NCBI GenBank assembly: GCA_905178155.1
Contig: CAJINV010000011.1
Coordinates: 2,609,531 to 2,673,530, forward strand
Origin: Amoebophrya sp. A120
Lineage: Eukaryota > Sar > Dinophyceae > Syndiniales > Amoebophryaceae
Reading direction: 5' to 3'
Length of the DNA: 64,000 nt
Part shown: positions 21,427 through 33,100 of the stretch, one piece after another
Numbering within the stretch: position 1 is the first letter of the stretch
Layout: each line of letters begins with the position of its first letter
Translations under genes and position numbers: made by a program
Notes under the pieces: model-generated
What the model saw: the letters and a program-made list of their open reading frames with translations, nothing else
The model's database searches: none
Told to the model about the DNA's origin: nothing

Positions 21427-23722
21427 TCATTCGGCCTCATCGCCGTCGTCCTCGTCACTCCCCTGTTCGTCGGAAGAATCGTCCACGGAACTGGTAGATA
21501 CCTCACTTTCCGAGTCGAAGACGTTTGCGTCATCCTCCTCGACACTCCAGAGCAATTCGTGGGCCTTCTCTATCAGTTCGTCCGTGGCTTTTCCGAATTC
21601 GTCCAGAACGTCCTGCAAGCTCGAGGCATAATGGGAAAAACCCGCTTTCTGCATAGACGTCGCTATGAGGTCCACCCACTCCTTTGCATTTTCCCGCGGC
21701 GGGTCGCATTCCCCACGGAATGTCTCAAAAGCGTCCTGTCCGGCAGCTTCGCCCTGCCGTTTTGGGTTTATTTTCACTGTGGTCCCTGTTCAACGCACAC
21801 CATGCACATCACGATAGCAAAACTTGTAGAAAAAGGATGTCCGAAACCAAGTCTAAGAAAGTATAAACAAACGAAAAAGATAAAGAGCATGAAGCTATTC
21901 GTGAAAATGTCAGAGAAGCCGAAAGCTAAGTAAACCGATGGCGATCATCATCTTTCATGTCAGATATGAGAAGTACCGCAATATCGAGTTGCAGCTGAGA
22001 AACCACTGCGAACAAATCTCTTCGGAGATTCCGTCGCATCGCCTTCCGAAGCTTGCGCCAGACGCCCTTGTGCCTGCAGTTTTCGAGCGCCAGGAGCAGC
22101 ATCTCCAAGTCGCGCGCGTTTTTTCGTTGCTCCATGACCGGTTCGGAAAAATCGGGGAAAAATTGGGGACCGCCGTCGATGTCCAGGTCCTCAGTGAAAA
22201 CACGACTGCTTACGGAAACCAGAAGAGCGATGCGCTCGGACTTGGTTCGTGTTTTCAGATGCGCCTGCCTCTGCAAATACGCGAGCTGCTTCGGATAGAA
22301 TTTTTCGCCACGCCCTCCTCCACTTTGCTCTGGAGCGAAGCTATCCACGATGTTGGCCAACAAATCGCTCAGCGCATGAACATTGTTTCCGCCCGACATT
22401 CCGGTAAACATGAGGGCCGCGAGCGCACGGCCGGCATAGTCATGCCGGAACGTAGTTGTCGTTGTCGCGAGGGCGCCCGCGGATTGTGATGCGTCTTTGC
22501 GTTTCTCCTTGTCGCGCCAGCCGTGCAGTTTCCACTCGGTGTCAGACATGGACAAAACTGCACAAACAACGTGCAAATGGAGCCGTAGATTGTCCGGATC
22601 CGAGGCACGTTCGCGGCGGGAGAGCGGCAACAGATCCTTCACGTTGTCACTCCGGGCGGGTCGCTTCGGTCGTCCGTCAGAAGCATCCTCCTTGCGGTCT
22701 TTCAGGTAGGCTTGATCGTACAGCCACGCCTCCGCGTCGGCTTTTGTGTTCCAGACGGGCAGCCCGCTCTCGTCGTCTACCTCGACCTGGCCGGGGCCTT
22801 GCACAACAAACCGGTACACCACCGCGCCGCCGTAAACCAGCTCTTCCTTCGCTGACTCGACCAGCGTTTCCGGTGTCTCGTCTTCACTATCTGCTTCCGA
22901 AGCAGGACGAGAATGAGTACTGCCATCGAACTCCGGTTCGTCGTCCGTGTTCTTGGTCCGTGCTTCCTCGAAGAACAACGAGTCCTCGGAACGCCGTCTG
23001 CTTGACCTCCCTCCCGACAAATCGCAGCTCGCCCTTTTGTTAGGTTGGGTTCTTGCCGGAGTTGGCGCGGGCAGAGAAGTAACTGGCCCTTCTGCGGCTA
23101 TATTAAAACTGCCGTCGTCCTTTGACTTTGTGGTCCCGGTGTTGTTCTTGGAAAGATTCGAGCTAGAAGGAAAGGTTCCGCGTAAATCTTCCCCGAAACG
23201 AGGTGCCCCGTTGGCCGGCACCACGTCTTCGTTCGTTTCTGTAGTGGAGCTAGCCACGTCCTTCTTCCCCGCACCGGAGGTTGTAGTAGTTATTTTGGCT
23301 GTGCCTGCAGTGGCGTCCAAGAAGTTCTTCGGCAACCGCCGCATCCACCGAATCTTGCTTGGCGGCGGCACGAGCTCCCTCTCGGCGTCGTAGAAGACCT
23401 TGATGAAACGGTCGTAGACCTGCTTTTTGGTCAAATCTGCGATCACCCTTACCTTCGCAGGGTCGATTCCGGTGAGCTTTGTTTCCAATCCCGCGGCATT
23501 GCGAATGATCAAAAACGGTTCGATTGCGTTATTGGTGGACGCCCCAGGAAACGCTGCACTCCTTCCATCGTTGGAAGATGAGGAGCATTTTTGCGTCCCT
23601 GTTGCGGTCTTGCGGGAAGCGCCGTCTGCGGACGTCTGCGGATGGAGATGTGGTTGTCCCGGCGGCGCAGTTTTACTAGCAACCGCACTAGCGGTTGCGG
23701 GTGCAGCCACTCCGGACGACAT
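21427..23722 (-). CDS. Tandem family member A: IRWL-domain protein
   Basis: Member of an unrecognised four-gene family. The long exon (23722 to about 21977) has a Ser/Thr/Ala-rich start, then block 1 (residues 70-130) ending PPPSKIRWMRR; a long charged, disordered section; block 2 (VVYRFVVQGPG ... AWLYDQAYL); block 3 (LLPLSRRE ... EWKLHGW); block 4 (FRHDYAGRALAALM); and a helical block 5 ending VSQLQLDIA at a phase-0 GTACTT donor. A short last exon (to 21427) carries EWVDLIATSMQKAGF, HELLWSVEEDD and a very acidic end. The acceptor of the last exon is unresolved; an AAAG before GAGTGGGTG fits the phase. No signal peptide, membrane span or catalytic motif is visible. Confidence 0.7.
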
Positions 23723-24039
23723 CTTCTTTTTTCAGAAGTTTTCTTCCAAGCCACACCAACAAAAGACTAGTACTATTCTTTTCCGCTTTATTGGGAAGAG
23801 AGGCACGCTAAACTCGTACCTGGTTTGGTCAGCTTCAACAGAGCTCAGATGCTGCGCCAACGCTTCATCTTCTCTGTTTGCGTCATTTATATTCTAGCTT
23901 TACAGCTGCAAGCCTCATCACAGGTAGAGCGAGATGAAGGATGGCGATGTCCTCGACTCCTCTGATCACAAGAACTCCAGTTGCTAGAAGTGGAATATCT
24001 CCTCTTCTTCTTGAACAGCAACTCAACCTCAAGACAACA

Positions 24040-24280
24040 CGTTTTTGTTTGCCTTCGGAAAGACGCTCCTTCTCTTTTTTCAGGCCTAAGCGACGAAAGA
24101 GCCGCGCGGCGATCTTGCCGAACACAAACGCACTCCCGGAGCAAGTGACACGTCGTCGAAAGTGTGCGAACCGTTATCGTCATGCGCGTCGCCAGAAATA
24201 CAACGAAGCGACGTGCCTTGTTATCTTCAAAAAAACGGAGACGGAGACGGAGACAAGCGGCGGCAGGGAAGTGCGCCGAC
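24040..24280. repeat. Diverged dispersed repeat, copy 1
   Basis: Matches 25535-25770 in the same orientation. Shared landmarks are ACGACG/ACAACACG-TGCTTTTT-like start, GGAAAGACGCTCCTTC, CGATCTTGC-CGAACAC, CACTC-GAGCAAGT, TCGTCGAAAG-GTG, and CATGCGCGTCGCCAGAA. Both copies run into a GC island starting near GGGAAGTGCGCCG. Confidence 0.7.
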
Positions 24281-25534
24281 GAACGACACAATGGGCCCAA
24301 GGGAACACATCCGGGCCATCGAGCGAGGGCCACAACATTGGCAGCGCGCTCACAGAAGAGAGTCCTTCCAGACATCTATCTTCGACTACGGAGGACGGAG
24401 CGCTGCGCAAGAAGCGCGGCGGCGGGCGCGCGCCTTCTCCCCTCGCCCGATTGCTCGCAGCCCTCCCCCGGGCCGCCTGGAGGGCTCAGGCGGGCGCTGC
24501 TGCCCCTCCGCCGTGAGACGACGAAAAACGGCAACAGGGGAGCGCGCCGGCACGCGGGCGCCAAGCGGGCGCGCGCCATCTCCCCCCGGACGCGCAGCCG
24601 CGCGCGGCCCTTTCTTACAAAATCTATCGCGCGGCCGCCGTTTGTCACTTTCATTAGCATACCTTCTCCCGCACGCGGCGCGACACGGAATCAAAAAGAT
24701 CTGCCTCTGAGGGGGGCGAACAAACTGCACTCCGGAGGCGGCAACATGTTCACCCTGAGGCAGCTCCAAGCTAGCACCGTTAGCTTGGCGCTGCCTCAAC
24801 AGGGGCAGACCTTTCCTGAAGGCCAGGCTTGTCAGCCATGTTCCTGACCTTGCTAGCTTGCAAAGTAACAGGTTACTTCCGACGGCACCGCCAACATGAT
24901 TGCAGTTTCCTTGCAGATCGTGTAACTGTTCCGCGATATTCAACTTCGTGGGCCGTAGCAAACCCTTCTTCCGCATAGGCTCTACACTGATTTTCGGAGG
25001 GGAAGCTCTACACTGATTTTCGGCTCGGGCCTGGCCATGATTTTTCTGAACATGCTCAGCCTGTTCTTCTCGCACAACTATACCGCATTTCGCTCAGAAT
25101 TTGAGATGCTGATACCATGCGCCGCTTCTCAACTCGCTTGAGCTACTGAAAGAGGGACAGAGAGGCTTTTCGGCTCGACCCACCACATTCAAACTCAATG
25201 AAAAGAGATGTGGCTTGTGAGAAGCCGAAAGAACAAAGTCCTCCGGAAACAGCTGGAATCTCTCGTGTAAGACACCCAGTTTCTTTTTCCCTCCACCTCC
25301 AACTCTGTCTTTCAGACATGTTCATTGTTCTTATTCCCAACCCGCTCTCATGGGCTCCAGAATTAAAGACTTTTATTTTCATCTTACCCAGGCCGCCAGC
25401 TCGAGGACAACTTAACGGAGACAACGCCGAGTACGATCGATTTCCATAAAAAACCGAATCACTTATTCAAACTCTCAAGACATTCGAATTTGTCGGAGCC
25501 AGGTTCAAGAAGATAACAGCACCACTACACGACG

Positions 25535-25770
25535 ACGTGCTTTTTTTCTACCTGCGGAAAGACTCTCCTTCCTTTTTCAAATCTAGCGAAGTGAAGAACG
25601 CACGCTGATCTTGCTTCCCGAACACGAACCAACACACTCGCGAAACAAGTCGCGCATCGTCGAAGGCGTGCTAATGCTCATACGCGTCGCCAGAAGAATA
25701 CCGAAGCGCCGCGCCTGATATTCAAAAAAAGGAGCTGCGGCGAAAAACGGCAGCAGAGAAGTGCGCCGGC
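25535..25770. repeat. Diverged dispersed repeat, copy 2
   Basis: Partner of 24040-24280 about 1.5 kb away, same orientation, with many substitutions and small indels. A tandem duplication of a larger unit including the following GC island is likely. Confidence 0.7.
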
Positions 25771-27335
25771 CTGCGAAACGGGCGGCAAGCGGGCCGGCGC
25801 GCGTCTTTTCCCAGCGCCCAGCCCTTGCCAAATTGCATGGCCGCCGGATGCCAAATTGCATGAATGCAGGCGCGCCGCTGCGCTGCCTCTTCCGCAGTTT
25901 GTGGCGCTATGGCGATGACTGCACGGAGTGCGCGCGCATGGGCGACGAGGCCCGGCGCGCGTGGGCCCGGCGCGCATGGGCGGCCTCATATTCGCGCATG
26001 TGCGTGGGCCCGCCTCATATTCGTGCCGTGCATGTGCTGCGTTGCTGGTCTGACGTAGCTCCTTTCTGTCCCAGTTGGCAATCGGTAGCTGGGGCTGGCG
26101 GCTCGTAGGATTCTACCCTCCGCGTTGATGTTGACTGCTCATCGAGCCGGGTTGTTTCAGAGTCTTCTGCCGCGCAGACAGGAATATGAGGCCCGGCGGG
26201 CCCACGCGTGGCGATGAGGCAGGCCCGGCGCGCGGCTGGCGGCGCTGCTTTTTGCGGGATTGGATACCGCAACACCACCGGGCGGCAAAACCCTCCGAGC
26301 TGCCGCGCTGGCCCGAGCTCGTAGGGACTCGAACACGGGCGCAGCGCGCTCCTCCGTCGTCGGGCCGTCGCCATCACCTGCGCCGATTCTGGTGCGGCGA
26401 CCGCGACCCGAGAGGCTACACGATCGCGGTCCTGCTTGGGCGCATGGCGTCTGTAACGGCATGGCCCGCGAAAGTCGGGCACTGTCCAGCTTTTGTAGGC
26501 ATTGACGCAGCCGAGTTTCATGCACGTCAACCCGCCGTCGAAGTGCGTGGGGTAATTCAACAACTTGCGTACCCGACCTGGTGCATCAGAATCACAGTCG
26601 TAGAGCTTGACCCCGCAAAGAGCGCATGTGGGAAGTACAAACGTTCGTCCGCCGCCCGCTTCTTGTGTATCAGTCTCACTCTTATCCTATAAGTATCAGA
26701 GGTGTCGCGGTCTCAACATCATTCTCCTCAATATCGTCTCTAAGCCATAGTACGTGTGTAAAGCATCTCACTCGACGACTAATATAGCAGTAGTCACGCC
26801 AACATGCTCTTGCAATTCCTTTATGACGGTGACCGACCACGCGAAAATTTACTCCGGTTAGACCTCTATAAATTGCGGGGCTCAAGGTGAAGCAATCCAC
26901 TTGCAATGCTGGAACTAGTTTCGGTGTCAGCCAACCTCCTCTCGGAATCTCGTTTCCTCGACGAAACTAGAAGAACTGTGCGTGTCCAAACACGAAAATA
27001 TACCGAGGTGTATGAGAGTGTCCAAAATTTGCACTAGCGAAGTGTTCTTTAAAATTGACTGAACCTCCACTGGGGTCAACGCCACATAATACCCACACAA
27101 ACATTTTCAAATTATGTGTTGTCGCTTTTGACAGTGGTGCGTCTGATTTATCATTATCTGCTCAAAGTGAAATCTTAATTAATTATTCGCTTCAGTCGAT
27201 AGTCCGTGCCACTGCTACTTAGCACAAATGAAATATTATGTCCTGCAGCTACACACATTTCTGAGCCCTCGTCCTAGCTCGGTGAAGCCATTTCCCAGTT
27301 CGACGAAGCGTTGCTATCCCATAACAGTTTCAGAC

Positions 27336-29602
27336 TCAAAACAAACTACTCAGCGGCAACGGGCTAAAGTAGTCACTGGTGTCGTCAGCCTCATCGCCTG
27401 CGGCTGCGACCTGGCCGTCATCGTCACTGTCGTCCGAGTCGCTGACCGCCTCGTCCTCTTCATCGACGCCCCAAACCAAATGGTTCGTATACTCTTTCAG
27501 CTTCTCGCTTGCTTTGCGAAAGTCGCTCACGGTCCCTCGTAACGTTTCAACACGATCATCCGACAAGTTCAGCTCGGGGTGCGTGTCGGTCATACACTTG
27601 GCAAAAACATTCACCCACTGCGATTCTATGAAAACGAAATTCGGGACAACCTCGCATCCGTTTATAATTTGTTTTTGTGTGTGGAATTATATATTGCTGG
27701 CGACTTCTTTGACGTATATCGTCCACCTGCGGCTGCACCTGCTGCTACGACACTTTCACAATAGGCAGACCACGTCCTGTGGCGACCAGGCTGCTCCTTG
27801 AAGACAAGAGATCCGAATGCACAAGGGCAAGCTCATGCCAGCTAAACAAGGCGCAACGCATAGAAGATGTGAGGTGGACCTAGTCAAGGCCAAGAGTTGC
27901 CTTTTTGATAGAGATGTGGTCAGCGACTTGCTCGCAATATTTTGCAAAATCGTCTCCGTTGCCTCGGTTCTCTGCAGCATGATCCTGGTTGTTCGTGAAG
28001 GATTTCTACTGGAATTTGATCTCTTTATCCTATCAAATTGAAAAGCTAAACCCCGAATGACATCAACCACATCGAAGCATATAAAAGCAAGCGCGTATGT
28101 GTGCGCCATGGTACCACGTAAATGCAGCGGCCGGCCAGAAAGTTGCGAAAGGACTTCTTCACGTGGTGCTCAATCGCCTTATAGAGCTTGTCCCCGACGC
28201 GTTTGCATTTCTTCACGCTTGCAGCGTTGTTTCCAGCCCACGCGTCCAGTGCTTTGGAGATCTGCTGGACGCACCCTTTTGTGTAGGGGTGCGGCCGTGG
28301 GTCGTGGTTCCATTGCGCTTGATGTTCACTCCAACTATCGGCCAAGTCCGGCAGAAGTTCGAGGAGGTGCTGAAAATTTACGTGCTCCCACTTTTCGATT
28401 AGAGACAGCGCCAGGCCCACCACCTTTTCCGCAACCTCGTTTTGGTGCGGCTCGAAATCCTCCTCCGCAGAGGGAGGACACTTGCCAACCAAGCCTCGCA
28501 CCACTCTTACTGCGTACGCCTGTCGATAACTTGTAGGCGGTGTCGGCGATGTGCGAACCTTGGTACCCTTCTTCGACACCTGCAAAATCTTGGGCGGTGG
28601 GTCGTTCCATCCGTGCTTCTCCCACTCTGCTTCCGGCAGACGGAGCACAGCGCTGAGGAGTCGCCACTTGAGGAAAAACCAGTCGCATTGTCCCTCATCT
28701 AACGGCGAAAACGTCCGTTTCAGAGGAATGACCGTTGCAATGCACTCCTGTAGCTGCTCCCTGTCATCGTCCTCCATTTCCGGATACTCCTCGATTTTGT
28801 ATTTGCGATCGTACAACCACGTTTCAGCAGCTTCATCAGACGTTTGCACGAGTTCGTGCTTCTCAGGTGGACCAGTTACGATGAATTGGTAAACAGGGAG
28901 GTCTGCTTCCGGTGGAGGATGCGGTAGTATTTCGCCCTCTCGTGAAGATGGGCCGGCGTCGGCTTTCTTGCCCGGACACGCGGCCGCCACGACGAGTACT
29001 TCCAGGGGTTCCTGATCACTGTCGACCGGAACTTGCCTGCCTGATGCCACAGATGAAACCTCAGAAGCCAAACCATCGACATCATCCACCAGATCACTCT
29101 GGCTTGCCTGCGCGGGAGCTTTTTCGTTGCTATCTCGGCCATCATTTGCTGCAGCTGCATATCCTTCCTTTTCTTGCCCGCCGTGGGACGTCAGCGACAC
29201 ACATGGGGCCCCCACACCTGCATCCGTACGCGTCTCCCCGTCGCCGACCGTCTGCTCTGGCGCACTCGTCTCCTCCTCGCGTTTGTCACTTTGCACCGCC
29301 GTCTCTTGTTTCAACCATCGAATGCGGTGCCGCGGTGGCATAAGTTTGTTTTCGAAAAACGGCCCGAGGTAATCACGATGCAGGATCGCCACTGGCGGTG
29401 GAGCGTCATCTGCCTCGAGAGGAACAGTTATTCTGCGTTCCTTCCCACTGACGTCGGTAATGATCAGGGCTCCCACGTTCTCTTGCTGGAGAGGAGAGGG
29501 ACCAGCATCAGTTGCCGCGTCCTCGCAAAGAATGGCAGCATTTTGTCTTTCGGCAGTATTCTGCGGACCAGCGGAGCTGGAGCTGGAGGAGGCGGACGAC
29601 AT
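27336..29602 (-). CDS. Tandem family member B: IRWL-domain protein
   Basis: Long exon from ATG 29602 (MSSASSSSSSAG) to a GTGGTACC donor near 28117. Block 1 ends PPRHRIRWLKQE; a Glu/Ala-rich disordered section follows; block 2 is YQFIVTGPPE ... ETWLYDRKY; block 3 is VIPLKRTF ... EWEKHGW; block 4 is SYRQAYAVRVVRGLV; block 5 is helical (LYKAIEHHVKKSFRNFLAG). A GT intron leads to a last exon starting 27617 (WVNVFAKCM ... NHLVWGVDEEDE, then acidic). The donor and the TCGCAG acceptor are both phase 0. It is the most diverged member in block 1, which lacks the VDP-x-x-V/I-R segment. Function unknown. Confidence 0.7.
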
Positions 29603-30153
29603 GATGACTTGAATTTTATCAACTTCGTGCTGTACTTTTGCTCTTGAGGCACAATCGAAACAAGGAAAAGAGGAGCAGGTTTTTTGGTTCGCAGGAAATA
29701 GTTAACTGAGTAAAGACAGAAAATGCGGAGGACTTGAGCGGTTGGGTGAACCGACAACAATCACGGAAATTTTCTACTTTCATTATGCCGCTTTGTAGTT
29801 TCCTTTACCTTATCATACCGATGGACACATTAACATGGTGGAAAGAACAACGATATTTGTTGTGGAGACTCTGCTGCTGGTGGCTTCCAAAGGCATCAAC
29901 ACTCTGCTGCTGGTGGCTTCCAAAGGCGGAAGCACTTTCTCGCCCACCGGCAGGAGCAGAATCAATACTTCGGAAAACAACGATCGAAAGAACTTCTTCT
30001 TCGTCATTTTGGAATTCGAAATCGAAACCGAAATTCTACGATACAGTGCGTGTGTAGTCGCGACTTTTGTATATTACGGCAAAGATAAAGTTCTCTTGAG
30101 CATTTTCTCCGTCATGAATTCATTCATCTGATTCCAGATCTTATCGTGCTTTC
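29603..30153. other. Spacer between family members B and C with a 33-bp tandem duplication
   Basis: Contains a two-copy tandem repeat at 29868-29900 and 29901-29933 (unit starting ACTCTGCTGCTGGTGGCTTC). No gene recognised. Confidence 0.55.
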
Positions 30154-33100
30154 TCACCAGTTCATTTTCATGAGCGCTGCTACTTTTCGTTCCAGTGGAT
30201 CCGTAGAAAAGCCACTGTTCTCCGCCTCCCCCTCGCTTTCGTCCACATCAGCACTACCGGATGAAACATCTTCACTTTCGTCGTCAGCTGCGCCACCACT
30301 CTTCTCCTCCTCATCAGATGTTCCGGGCAGTGCGGTTGGACTCTGCTGATCGACCGCAGGACGGAAATCTTCCAAGCAAAGCAGCCAGTTCGTGGCGTGC
30401 TTCACGAGGTCTTGGGTGCGCTTGTGAAATGTGTTGATCACTTGCACAACCTCAGCAGTGTATTCCGGGAAACCCACGGCTGTCATCTTGTCTGTAAAAA
30501 GGGTAACGATCGGAATACACCCGCGGAGAAGCTCTTTACATTTCTCCTGAAACAGGTGCACGCCTTCGACGGATTCGCGACCCTGAATATTGAAATGGAA
30601 TTGGTCACAATTTTGCAAAAAGAATGCATCGTCGCGCATGATGTTGTCGCCCTTTGGATTCATCATTCTCGTTCACAATTGAAAACAACGAGAAAGAAAA
30701 GCTGGTGATGATATTTGAACTCCATCTCGCTGGAGAAGTGCCGCAAAATAAGTTGTGAAAAGTTCTTCTGTTCATCTTCATTTTTCATCTCTGCGATATA
30801 CTTCATTGGTGTACGAATTATACCGGCGTGAGCTCGATTCGCATTTCCTGTTCTGGTCTCTTTTCGGACAAGAACTCCACCAGTTTCTTCTTGAGTACAT
30901 CGGCAATGCAGCGCCACGCCCGCTGGTTGTCGCCGATGCACTCGAAAAAGCACCCGAACGGCGCGAGAACGAACGGGTTGTCCAAGTCCGCCTGTAAGCC
31001 ATCTGCCACGTTCATCGGGTCGTCGAACCGCAAAAAGTAAAACAACGCATCAAAGTCCACAGTCGACCAATCAGCGATTTCTCATCAAATCTCTCGCCCA
31101 ACATTTAACGCGATTTCTCAGCGATAAGCGATCCCTAGAATCCTGAATCGGGATTCGGCGGACGTTAACATTGCAAACATACAGCCTCGAAGTTGTGCTG
31201 ACCCGTGAATAGGGACACAGGAGCGCAAGGGCAAATGAGTACTCCCTGAGTCGCGGACTCCCTGAGTCTGCCGGGAAAAAAAACCGCTTAACATGACCTT
31301 TGCATTGCCAAAGGTCGTGCTAAGTAGATTCAATATCCCCTTCACCCAGGCCGACGTTGTGTCCAGGAATGGACCCTGCGCCATGCAGCCAAAAATCCAA
31401 AAACATCTCGCGATAAACAGAACCTCTGGGTACCCCGAGGTCTGGTTAACGGAGTGTCTGGGGCCTGACTCTGTGACAAAACGTCGGCGCCGAGGGGCGC
31501 ACCAGCGGACGCCCGGGCGCGCCCGCCTGCTCTACGAAGCCTGTGCGCTGAGGTGGCTGCGTTTCAGATTTGTCACCTGGGGCAGGCAAGTTAGATAAGC
31601 CACGCCCGCGGCGACGAGCAGCGTAACACGTTTGCTGCATTTGGACAAAGCGAAGCAAGGCACGTTTGCCAAATTTGCAAAGTAGTTCTGCTCCAAGATT
31701 CATTTTGAAGCACGGGCGGCGGGCCTAGATGCACGAGAGTCGTGGGCTTTTGGAATTCACAGGGATTACCGGCTTTGCCGCTAATTCAGCGTTTTAGAGT
31801 AAAACAACGCATCAAAGTCCACGGTCGACCAATCGTTCAACCTGACGGCTCGCGATGAGTTACATGGTCTGACGGTTTCGTGACGTTTTGAAAAAAGAAA
31901 AGCGAAAATTTTATTGTGGCCCGGCACTTCGATGGCTTCGGGCGATGGGCGGCAAAGCCATGCCGCGAAGCACACCGAGAAGCACCATTGGCCCTACCCC
32001 AGGACAGTGTCTGCCTGGGGAGCGTGCACGCATGTCGCCACACGCGTTGAAAATTTTGTGGGCCCCCAGAACACAAAAAGACGAAAGAGCAAACCCCAAA
32101 CGCCCAACGACTGGCATCCCACCAGCCAACGCAGGGGCCCGCAACGGCTGGACGTTGGCCATATTCTGGGTTGCCGCCTGACGTTTCCCATGGGCGCCTT
32201 TGGTGGTACGTAGCTAGGTAGGCCCTCAGGTAGCCCAAGAATGAAATGACGCATTTTGGCGGAATGGTGACAAAACCGTCACAAGTTGGAAGGCGGTTCC
32301 AATTTGGTTAGTGACAGTTTATCTTCCCCGATTGTATGCTCCGTTTTAGCGGACTTTCTGACGAAACCGTCACAAACCGTCAAACAACCGTCACAAACCG
32401 TCACCAGAACGTCAAAATCCGATTCTGACGTTCTGGCAAACCGTCACTCATCTGTCACGAGACTACCAACCAACCAGCAAGGAGACACCACGGGTCCGTC
32501 AACCTGCGCGCCGAACGAGATTGTGCACATGCTGTGCCCCCACTAAGCCGAAAGGAGAAACGAAGCTTCATCAAAGTCCACAATCGACCAATCGGCGATT
32601 TGCTTCAAGGCGGGTGTATTGCATGCCAAAAGCAAAAACGGCACTGCGCGCGCCAGCACTGCGGGCTGCCCTTGCATAGGGCGCAGAACTCCTGTAGGCC
32701 CCCTTCGCACCTGCTCGCGCGCTCTGTTAGTTTGAATTGCGGTGGCTGGCGCGCTCTGCTTTGTTTCTGTGCTGAAGCAAAAAAATGCTGGGCGGTAGCC
32801 GGGTCATGGGGTGGGGGAGGCGGGGCTTTCTCTTGAATGATTCACGGACGGGCAGCGTTTTTTTGCCTTTTCTGAGGATATTCATTCGGAAGCCGGCTCT
32901 TGCTGTGAATTTTCGCAAGAGGCGCTGCTTTTCTGGATCTCGATTTTGAATCATTCAGCGGCCGGGAGCAAGCGGCCGGGCCTTGCTTCCCTTTTTTTTG
33001 CCTCTAGGCACACACGCCGCAGGCCTGGGCAGAGGCCTGGCGCACACGCTGCCAGATTGCTGTCCAGGCGCAGAACTACCTTGCTTACCGTCTAGGTGCG

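Larger units (their letters stand above)
23723..27335. other. Gene-poor, repeat-rich spacer between family members A and B
   Basis: 3.6 kb with no supported gene. It holds a diverged repeat pair (24040-24280 and 25535-25770), GC islands (24400-24640, 25790-26420), and reading frames on both strands that are long only in the GC-rich parts. From 26700 to 27330 the sequence is AT-richer and featureless to me. Confidence 0.5.

Noticed and set aside
24386-25075. 229-codon minus-strand frame in the spacer of the gene family
   Set aside because: Most of its length lies in a GC island; the remaining part has no recognisable domain. A decayed repeat is likelier than a gene.
32270-32460. CCGTCA-rich patch as a CRISPR-like array
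   Set aside because: Units are short and irregular, with no constant repeat-spacer pattern, and the sequence is eukaryotic.
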